From: Mycobacterium sp. M26
GTDB taxonomy: Bacteria > Actinomycetota > Actinomycetes > Mycobacteriales > Mycobacteriaceae
DNA length: 64,000 nt
Reading direction: 5' to 3'
NCBI RefSeq assembly: GCF_001494595.1
Contig: NZ_LN929907.1
Location: forward strand, 62,001-126,000
Position numbers and translations under genes: made by a program. Each line of letters starts with the position of its first letter. The stretch's first letter is position 1. Of this stretch, positions 58,104 through 64,000 are shown piece after piece. Below the pieces are notes generated by a model. The model searched no databases. It was not told the origin of the DNA and saw nothing but the letters and a program-made list of their open reading frames with translations.

Positions 58104-58105
58104 TA

Positions 58106-58196
58106 TGGCGGTGGCGGAGGGATTTGAACCCTCGGACGGGGGTTACCCGTCACACGCTTTCGAGGCGTGCTCCTTAGGCCGCTCGGACACGCCACC
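58106..58196 (-). tRNA. tRNA-Ser(CGA), CCA encoded
   Basis: Minus strand: acceptor GGTGGCG pairs with CGCCACC, discriminator G, followed by a genomic CCA at 58108-58106. Anticodon loop CTCGAAA gives CGA, reading UCG. Long variable arm (GTGTGACGGGTAACCCCC region) confirms a serine tRNA. Confidence 0.95.
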
Positions 58197-58224
58197 GTCG
58201 GCAAGCTTACGGGTCGCGGCCGGG

Positions 58225-58686
58225 CTAACCCAAATCGCGCTGACGGGCGAAAAAGGCCTCCAACAGCGCGGCGCACTCGTCGGCCAGCACACCGCCGCGC
58301 ACCTCCGGCCGATGCGTCAGCCGCCGATCGCGCACCACGTCCCACAGTGAGCCCACCGCACCGGTCTTGGGTTCCCACGCCCCGAACACCACCCGGGCCA
58401 CCCGCGCCATCACCAGCGCACCGGCGCACATCGTGCACGGTTCGACGGTCACCGCCAGTGTGGTGCCCTCCAGCCGCCACCCGTCGCCGTACACCTGAGC
58501 TGCCGCGCGCAACGCCAGGATCTCGGCGTGCGCGGTGGGGTCACCCAACTCCTCGCGGGCATTGGCCGCCCGGGCCAGCTCGGTGCCGTCCGGGGCGAAG
58601 ACCACCGCACCGATGGGCACATCCTCGGAACCGGCAGCTGCGGCGGCCTCGATCGCCGCACGGATCAGCGAAGAGTCAGAGCTCAC
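58225..58686 (-). CDS. tadA: tRNA-specific adenosine deaminase TadA
   Basis: 153 residues. Converts wobble A34 to inosine in tRNA-Arg(ACG). Zinc deaminase motifs: HAE (His53, Glu55) in TAHAEILALR, and PCTMC (Cys84, Cys87) in VEPCTMCAGALV. C-terminal ALLEAFFARQR helix as in TadA. GTG 58686 overlaps the stop of the upstream partner by 4 bp. Confidence 0.95.
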   Translation of the reverse strand: MSSDSSLIRAAIEAAAAAGSEDVPIGAVVFAPDGTELARAANAREELGDPTAHAEILALRAAAQVYGDGWRLEGTTLAVTVEPCTMCAGALVMARVARVVFGAWEPKTGAVGSLWDVVRDRRLTHRPEVRGGVLADECAALLEAFFARQRDLG

Positions 58687-59201
58687 CGATCGAGGCGGTC
58701 CAAGACGGCAGCCAGCTCATCGGCGAACCCCATCTCCCTGGCGATCCGGCCCAGCTGTTCGTCGGCATACAGATCGGTCTCGTCGAGGATCACGCTCAAT
58801 ACGGCCTCGGGCAGGCCGATATCGGAGAGCACCCCGAGATCACCCTCTTCGAACGGATCGGAATCCTCCAGATCCTCCGGGGCGATGTCGGCGTCGAGCG
58901 TCTCCAGCGCCTCGGCGGCGATGTCGTAATCCAGCGCCGCGGTGGCATCCGACAGCAACAGCCGGGTGCCTGACGGCGCGGGGCGCACGATGAGGAAGAA
59001 CTCGTCGTCGATGTCGAGCAGACCGAACACCGCACCGGCACTGCGCAATTCGCGCAGCTCGGTCTCAGCGGCACTCAGGCTCGTCAGCACCGTGGCACTC
59101 AGCGGCGAGCACCGCCACTTGCCCTCTTCGCGGACCACAGCCACGCCGAAGCCGTCCGGGGCGTCCGATGACCCCGTTGCTGACGCCCGCTGTGCCTCCA
59201 T
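58683..59201 (-). CDS. tRNA adenosine deaminase-associated protein
   Basis: 172 residues, acidic, no membrane segment. Residues about 25-100 are a mixed alpha/beta unit (WRCSPLSATVLTSLSAAETE, FGLLDIDDEFFLIVRP), then an acidic stretch (DIAPEDLEDSDPFEEGD). The gene position and overlap match the mycobacterial protein encoded before tadA (Rv3753c). It may bind TadA or its tRNA; no motif shows how. ATG 59201 is the only good start; the longer frame lacks family features. Confidence 0.82.
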   Translation of the reverse strand: MEAQRASATGSSDAPDGFGVAVVREEGKWRCSPLSATVLTSLSAAETELRELRSAGAVFGLLDIDDEFFLIVRPAPSGTRLLLSDATAALDYDIAAEALETLDADIAPEDLEDSDPFEEGDLGVLSDIGLPEAVLSVILDETDLYADEQLGRIAREMGFADELAAVLDRLDR

Positions 59202-59282
59202 GGCCGCATACGCTAGTCGCTGAGCAGGCCTTTTGACCAGGTAATCGGTGGCGCCCCGGTGTGATGTGCCAACCTGGAAGAC

Positions 59283-60242
59283 GTGACGAAGACTCCCGTG
59301 TGCGTGCTCGGGCTGGGGCTGATCGGCGGATCGGTGATGCGCGCGGCGGTGGCGGCCGGACGCGAAGCGATGGGCTACAACCGGTCGGTGGAGGGGGCGG
59401 ACGCCGCCAAGATCGACGGGTTCGACGCCGCGACCGACCTCACCGAAGCGCTGTCCTGGGCGGCGCAGCGCCAGGCCCTCATCGTGCTGGCCGTGCCGAT
59501 GCCCGCGGTCGGGCTGATGCTGCGCCACGTCGCCGACGTGGCCCGTGACTGTCCGCTGACCGACGTCATCAGCGTCAAGGGTGCGGTGCTCGACGAGGTC
59601 CGCTCGGCGGGTCTGCTCGACCGCTACGTCGGTGGGCACCCGATGGCCGGCACCGCCCACTCCGGCTGGGCCGCCGGCGACGGCCGGATGTTCGCCGGGG
59701 CACCGTGGGTGCTGTCGGTCGACGAGCACGTCGACGCCGGCGTATGGGCGCAGGTGATGCATCTGGCGCTGGACTGCGGTGCCGTCGTGGTCCCGGCCAA
59801 GTCCGATGAGCACGACGCCGCGGCGGCCAGCATCTCGCATCTGCCGCATCTGCTGGCCGAGGCCCTGGCCATCACCGCAGGTGAGGTACCGCTGGCCTTC
59901 TCGCTGGCGGCCGGATCGTTCCGCGACGGCACCCGGGTGGCGGCCACCTCACCGGATCTGGTGCGGGCGATGTGCGAGGCCAACGCCGAGCAGTTGCTGC
60001 CGCTGTTGGATCGCGCCCTGGAACTGCTGACCCACACCCGCGCGACGCTGGCGGACAAGGGCTCGGTGGCCGAACTGGTGGAGGCCGGGCATGCCGCCCG
60101 GGCCCGTTACGACAGCTTCTCGCGCCCGCAGATCGTCACGATCGTGCTGGGTGAGGAGAACTGGCGCGAGGAGCTCGCCGCCGCCGGCCGGTCGGGCGCG
60201 GTGATCAGATCCGCTCTGCCAGGCCCGGGTAGTCGAGGATGA
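59283..60242 (+). CDS. tyrA: Prephenate dehydrogenase
   Basis: 319 residues. NAD-linked oxidation of prephenate to 4-hydroxyphenylpyruvate for tyrosine synthesis. Rossmann motif [15 protein letters not shown] (about 8-22), VISVKGAVL and the active-site [11 protein letters not shown] (about 122-132), [16 protein letters not shown] in the C-terminal helical domain. No ACT domain, as in the mycobacterial TyrA. GTG 59283. The 3' end overlaps the convergent glycolipid-binding-like gene by 38 bp. Confidence 0.93.
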   Translation: MTKTPVCVLGLGLIGGSVMRAAVAAGREAMGYNRSVEGADAAKIDGFDAATDLTEALSWAAQRQALIVLAVPMPAVGLMLRHVADVARDCPLTDVISVKGAVLDEVRSAGLLDRYVGGHPMAGTAHSGWAAGDGRMFAGAPWVLSVDEHVDAGVWAQVMHLALDCGAVVVPAKSDEHDAAAASISHLPHLLAEALAITAGEVPLAFSLAAGSFRDGTRVAATSPDLVRAMCEANAEQLLPLLDRALELLTHTRATLADKGSVAELVEAGHAARARYDSFSRPQIVTIVLGEENWREELAAAGRSGAVIRSALPGPGSRG

Positions 60243-60804
60243 ATCCGTCGGAGTCGACGGTGATGGTGGTCTCGGCCACCGGCGAGTGCAGCTTGATGCC
60301 GTCGCCATCGGCTCCCGAACTGCTGTAGCTGATCGAGGCCTGGCTGACCGTCAGGTCGGGCAGGTTGACGTAGACCACCGGCAGGGTCACCGAGTCGGAC
60401 CGGCGATACAGCCCGGTGCGCCGGATCGGCAGGGCGTTGAAGAACGGGCTGAAGACCACGTCGACGTCCAGCGCACCCTCGTAGGAGCCGCGGGACTGGC
60501 CCTGGTGGTCGGTGATCAGCCACATGTTCTCGTCGTCGCGGGCGATCGACAGCTGCCGGTCCCGCTCGGCCAGTGTGATGCTCAGCGAGAGCCGTTTGGT
60601 GGCCCCGCTCTCATCGGTGACCAGGTCATAGGAGGCGCTGAAGGCGGGGTGCGTACCAGCGGCGGCCGCCACGATTCGGCCGTAGGCCTTGATCCGGTTT
60701 CCGGACAGCTGGACGCGGGTCGATTCCATCCGCGAAGCGTCGTAGGCGCGCCAGGTCAGGGTCTTCGGCCAAGCGCTGTCGGTCGCATCTTTGGCTGCAC
60801 TCAC
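60205..60804 (-). CDS. Putative glycolipid-binding family protein (PF06475 type)
   Basis: 199 residues, beta-rich, no signal peptide. Contains [20 protein letters not shown] at the start and [40 protein letters not shown] with the conserved NALPIRR block of the putative glycolipid-binding fold. Same position as Rv3755c next to proZ. GTG 60804 overlaps the proZ stop (GTGA). Ligand and role unproven. Confidence 0.8.
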   Translation of the reverse strand: MSAAKDATDSAWPKTLTWRAYDASRMESTRVQLSGNRIKAYGRIVAAAAGTHPAFSASYDLVTDESGATKRLSLSITLAERDRQLSIARDDENMWLITDHQGQSRGSYEGALDVDVVFSPFFNALPIRRTGLYRRSDSVTLPVVYVNLPDLTVSQASISYSSSGADGDGIKLHSPVAETTITVDSDGFILDYPGLAERI

Positions 60805-61589
60805 CCGTCTACCGTAAGCGACGGGTCGCCGCGTTCGTAGCCAGGTCGCCAAGTGCGGCCCATCTGTGACGTGGGTGCTTTCGACTCGACACTGACCTCG
60901 TCGTCGAGCAGAGGCTGCGGCAGCCGCCGCCACCGGCCGGATCCGGGCACCGAGGCCCACACCGCCAGCGCCAGCAGTCCGTCGAGCACCAGTGCCAGCA
61001 CGGTGACCAGCAGCGCACCGACCAACGCGATGTGGAACTGGCGGATCTTGATGCCGTCGATCAGGTAGCGCCCCAGCCCGCCGAGGCTGGCGTAGGCGGC
61101 GATCGTCGCGGTGGCCACCACCTGCAGGGTGGCGGTGCGCAGCCCGCCCAGGATCAGTGGCAGCGCGTTGGGCACCTCGACACGGGTGAGCACCTGGGTC
61201 TCGGTCATCCCCATCGAGCGGGCTGCGTCGACCACCCTCGGGTCGACGTTGGCCACCCCGGCGTAGGTACCGGCCAGCAGTGGCGGGATGCCGAGCAGCA
61301 TCAGTGCGATGGTCGGCGGCAGCAGGCCCAGCCCCCACAGCAGCACCCCGAGTAGCAGCACGCCGAGGGTGGGCAGTGCGCGCAGCGCGTTGACCCCGGT
61401 GACCACCAGGAAGGTGCCGCGGCCGGTGTGCCCGATCAGCAGACCGACCGGGATGGCGATCAGGGCCGAGACCACCACGGCCACCGCGGTGTACTGCAGG
61501 TGCTCAAGGATGCGAGCGCCGAGTCCGGCTTTGCCGCCCCAGTTGGCGGCGGTGAAGATGTAGGCCAGCGCCTGGTTCAGGAAGTTCAC
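60801..61589 (-). CDS. proZ: Glycine betaine/osmoprotectant ABC transporter permease ProZ
   Basis: 262 residues, six predicted membrane segments. BPD_transp_1 EAA-type loop GVANVDPRVVDAARSMGMTE precedes the conserved GGLRTATLQVVATATIAAYASLGGLG. A hydrophilic C-terminal tail of about 45 residues extends beyond the family core. GTG 61589 overlaps the proW stop. Works with ProW, ProV and ProX in uptake of betaine-like osmolytes. Confidence 0.92.
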   Translation of the reverse strand: MNFLNQALAYIFTAANWGGKAGLGARILEHLQYTAVAVVVSALIAIPVGLLIGHTGRGTFLVVTGVNALRALPTLGVLLLGVLLWGLGLLPPTIALMLLGIPPLLAGTYAGVANVDPRVVDAARSMGMTETQVLTRVEVPNALPLILGGLRTATLQVVATATIAAYASLGGLGRYLIDGIKIRQFHIALVGALLVTVLALVLDGLLALAVWASVPGSGRWRRLPQPLLDDEVSVESKAPTSQMGRTWRPGYERGDPSLTVDG

Positions 61590-62230
61590 GACGCCGCCCC
61601 CGCCCGCGCCCACGGGGTGATGGCCCGGCCGGCCAACAGGATCAGGACGTCGATGACGATCGCCAGCAGGAAGATCGCGATGATCCCGGCGATGATCTGA
61701 TCACTCTTGTCAGCCTGATATCCCTCGGTGAACCAGGTGCCCAGTCCGCCGATACCGATGACCGAGCCGACCGACACCATCGAAATGTTCGTCACCGCAA
61801 CAACTCTCAGTCCGGCGATCAACACCGGAATCGACAGCGGCAGTTCCACTTTGAGCATCCTGGCCAACCTGGTGTAGCCGACGGCGGTGGCCGCGTCCCG
61901 GACCTGCCCGGGTACCGCGTCGAGCGCCTCGGGAACGGCACGGACCAACAGTGCGGTGGTGTACAGGGTGAGCGCGACGATGACGTTGGCCTCGTCGAGG
62001 ATCCGGGTCGGGATGATCAGCGGCAGCACCACGAACAACGCCAGTGACGGGATCGTGAAGATGATGCTGGCGGTCACGGTGGTCAACCGGCGCAGCGGGG
62101 TGCTGCGCCACACGTAGGCACCCAGCGGCACCGCGATCAGCAGGCCGAGAACCACCGGGATCAGCGACAGCCGCAGATGGATGACGGTGAGCGCCCACGC
62201 CTTGTCCAGGTGGGTGAGCAGATAGTTCAT
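61586..62230 (-). CDS. proW: Glycine betaine/osmoprotectant ABC transporter permease ProW
   Basis: 214 residues, six membrane segments. Loop AVPGQVRDAATAVGYTRLAR and AGLRVVAVTNISMVSVGSVI are family signatures. Overlaps proV at its start (ATGA) and proZ at its end. Confidence 0.93.
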   Translation of the reverse strand: MNYLLTHLDKAWALTVIHLRLSLIPVVLGLLIAVPLGAYVWRSTPLRRLTTVTASIIFTIPSLALFVVLPLIIPTRILDEANVIVALTLYTTALLVRAVPEALDAVPGQVRDAATAVGYTRLARMLKVELPLSIPVLIAGLRVVAVTNISMVSVGSVIGIGGLGTWFTEGYQADKSDQIIAGIIAIFLLAIVIDVLILLAGRAITPWARAGAAS

Positions 62231-63327
62231 CCGCTCCTCCGCTGGGCTTCCAGGGCGTCGATGACGTCATCGGCCAGGATGCCGCCGCGCACCGATCCCT
62301 CGGCGTCGACGGCCACCCCCACGCCCGAGGGCGAGGACAGCGCGGCGTCCAGCGCGGCGCGCAGGGTGCCACCGGGCCCGAACAGCGAGCCCCCGGCGAT
62401 GGTGCTGTCGTAGAGCGAGGCGCCGCCGCGGTGCAGATCGACGCCGGCCGCGTCGATCCAGCCATACGGCGCACCGCCGGCCTTGAGCACCAGCCGCCAC
62501 TGTCCCGGGGCGAGCGTCAGGGCGTCGATCTGGTCCTCGGTGACGGTCTGCACGGGATGCAACGGGACGTCGGCGGCACCGAAGAACTGCAATCCGCGAT
62601 AGCCGCGGTCGGTTCCGATGAAACCCGAGACGAAGTCGTTGGCCGGGTTGGTCAGCAGTCGCGCCGGGGCGTCGTACTGCTGCAGCACACCGCCGGGCCC
62701 GAACACCGCCACCCGGTCACCGAGCTTGACCGCCTCGTCGATGTCGTGGGTGACGAACACGATCGTCTTCTGCAATTCGCTTTGCAGACGGAGGATTTCG
62801 ACCTGCAACTCGTCGCGCACCACCGGGTCGACGGCCGAGAACGGCTCGTCCATCAACAGAATCGGCGGGTCGGCGGCCAGCGCCCGGGCCACCCCCACCC
62901 GCTGCTGCTGACCACCGGACAGTTGCGCCGGGTAACGGTCACCGAGTTTGGGGTCCAGGCCCACCCGTTCCAGCACGCCGTAGGCGGCTTTGCGGGCGGC
63001 GCGGCGGGATTCGCCTCGGAGCACCGGCACGGTCGCCACGTTGTCGATGACGCGTTGATGCGGCATCAGCCCGCCGCTCTGGATGACGTATCCGATGCCG
63101 AGCCGGAGCTTGACCGGGTCCACACCGGCGATGTCCCGGCCGTCGACGGTGATGGTGCCCGACGTCGGGTCGATCATCCGGTTGATCATCCGCATCGAGG
63201 TGGTCTTGCCGCATCCGGAGGGGCCGACGAACACCGCCAGCGTTCCGGTCGGCACCTCCAGGGTGAGGTCGTCGACGGCCACGGTGCCGTCCGGATATGT
63301 CTTGGTGACCTTGTCGAAGGTGATCAT
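62227..63327 (-). CDS. proV: Glycine betaine/osmoprotectant ABC transporter ATP-binding protein ProV
   Basis: 366 residues. Walker A GPSGCGKTTS, Q-loop YVIQSGGLMPHQ, signature LSGGQQQR, Walker B ILLMDEPFSAVDP, H-loop FVTHD. The C-terminal about 110 residues hold a regulatory region with a weak CBS-like repeat (VQTVTEDQIDALTL, SVRGGILADDVIDALEAQ), as in OpuA-type ATPases. Start ATG 63327 overlaps the proX stop (ATGA); the longer frame lies inside proX. Confidence 0.93.
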   Translation of the reverse strand: MITFDKVTKTYPDGTVAVDDLTLEVPTGTLAVFVGPSGCGKTTSMRMINRMIDPTSGTITVDGRDIAGVDPVKLRLGIGYVIQSGGLMPHQRVIDNVATVPVLRGESRRAARKAAYGVLERVGLDPKLGDRYPAQLSGGQQQRVGVARALAADPPILLMDEPFSAVDPVVRDELQVEILRLQSELQKTIVFVTHDIDEAVKLGDRVAVFGPGGVLQQYDAPARLLTNPANDFVSGFIGTDRGYRGLQFFGAADVPLHPVQTVTEDQIDALTLAPGQWRLVLKAGGAPYGWIDAAGVDLHRGGASLYDSTIAGGSLFGPGGTLRAALDAALSSPSGVGVAVDAEGSVRGGILADDVIDALEAQRRSG

Positions 63328-64000
63328 CACTTCCCGATCGGCTTGTCGAACCCGTTGTCGCTGATCCACTTTCGCGCGGCCTCGTCGGGATCAACACCCG
63401 AGTTGCCCGACACCGCGGTGTTGAGCTCGATCAGCCCCTGCGTGGTGAGCTTGGCCGAGACCGCGTCGAGCACCTTCTTGAGTTCGTCGGACTTCTTCTG
63501 GGAACTCACCAACGGGACGACGTTGGCGGCCAGGAAGTTGTTCTTCGGGTCTTCAAGCACGACGAGATTGTTCTGCGGGATCGCCGGTGAGGTGCTGAAG
63601 ATGTCGGCGGCCGTGACGGTTCCGTCCACCAGAGCCCGCACTGTTGCCGGACCGCCGCCGTCGCTGATGGCGATGAAGTTGTCGGGCTTGATGTCCAGGC
63701 CGTATTTGGCCTTCAGTCCGGGCAGGCCCTCGGCGCGGTTCTGAAACTCCGACGGCGCCCCGAACTTCACTTCGGCCGAGTGGGCCGCGAGATCACCGAT
63801 GGTCTTGAGGTTCCATTTCTGCGCGGTCGCCTGGGTGACGGCCACCGTGTCGGTGTCATTCGCGGGTGATGGCGTCAGGATGGACAGGTCACCGGGTAGC
63901 GCCCGAACCAGCGCCAACTCTACCTGGTCCGGCGTGGTGACGGTGGTCTTCGGATCGAAGTACTGCAACAGATTTCCGGTGTATTCCGGCACCAGGTCGA
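63327..64000 (-). CDS. proX: Glycine betaine/osmoprotectant ABC transporter substrate-binding protein ProX, 5' truncated
   Basis: C-terminal about 224 residues of an OpuAC-family binding protein; the signal peptide and lipobox lie beyond the window. Seen: VPEYTGNLLQYF and AVTQATAQKWNLKTIGDLAA at the open end, IPQNNLVVLEDPKNNFLAAN, and VDPDEAARKWISDNGFDKPI at the C-terminus. It is the first gene of the proX-V-W-Z operon and delivers the ligand to ProW/ProZ. Confidence 0.92.
   Translation of the reverse strand, partial: DLVPEYTGNLLQYFDPKTTVTTPDQVELALVRALPGDLSILTPSPANDTDTVAVTQATAQKWNLKTIGDLAAHSAEVKFGAPSEFQNRAEGLPGLKAKYGLDIKPDNFIAISDGGGPATVRALVDGTVTAADIFSTSPAIPQNNLVVLEDPKNNFLAANVVPLVSSQKKSDELKKVLDAVSAKLTTQGLIELNTAVSGNSGVDPDEAARKWISDNGFDKPIGK

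Overview
The window is high-GC actinobacterial DNA, most probably from a rapidly growing mycobacterium (Mycolicibacterium type). From memory, the gene order leuA / dnaQ-like / murT-gatD / hypothetical / recR / ybaB / cell-wall amidase / SRPBCC / FAD oxidoreductase-methyltransferase / dnaX / aspartate aminotransferase / ffs / tRNA-Ser / lucA follows M. tuberculosis Rv3710-Rv3723. The right end (Prim-PolC, ligC, tgs2, tadA, tyrA, proXVWZ) follows Rv3730c-Rv3759c. No phage, integrase, transposase or CRISPR array was seen. Genes are tightly packed. The only stretch above 300 bp without a protein gene (32407-32792) holds the SRP RNA and a tRNA-Ser.

Layout. (1) 1-5475: a nitrogen-metabolism operon with a glutamine-synthetase-like protein (5' end cut off), a three-subunit split glutamate-synthase-like enzyme (glxB, glxC, glxD), a SoxB-like FAD oxidoreductase and an XRE-cupin regulator. 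GlxD lacks the usual Fe-S cysteines. (2) 5480-9670: a beta-helix protein, a lipoprotein, and leuA behind a leucine attenuator with a 13-residue leader peptide. (3) 9784-15282: an MksFEB (JetABC, Wadjet-type SMC) operon lying between leuA and dnaQ, with no JetD/MksG nuclease gene beside it. (4) 15286-25554: a core block of DNA repair and cell-wall genes plus a likely 10-methyl fatty-acid pair (tmsA-tmsB). It contains a DUF559-type gene flanked by inverted copies of a 61-bp repeat; a third copy lies at 33607. (5) 25554-32406: regulators, rhodanese, hemophore-like protein, dnaX with an apparent frameshift, a PLP decarboxylase and the aspartate aminotransferase. (6) 32465-34773: ffs, tRNA-Ser(GGA), lucA and an oxidoreductase. 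(7) 34770-42187: an accessory block of secreted proteins: a small exported protein, an S15-like hydrolase, a PecA-type aspartic protease without a PE domain, and a protein with cadherin/VCBS-like repeats. (8) 42317-53784: Prim-PolC, an SDR/TetR pair with two operators, LigC, GluQRS, an amino-acid/amine ABC transporter, amine oxidase, P450, Tgt and haloalkane dehalogenase. (9) 53946-57996: LpqH-like lipoprotein, tgs2, and small exported proteins including a beta-roll-like repeat protein. (10) 58106-64000: tRNA-Ser(CGA), tadA and its partner, tyrA, a glycolipid-binding-like protein and the proZ-W-V-X osmoprotectant transporter (proX is cut by the window edge).

Start sites were chosen from start/stop overlaps, ribosome-binding sites and family N-termini. 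Comparisons with M. tuberculosis or M. smegmatis are from memory, not from a search.
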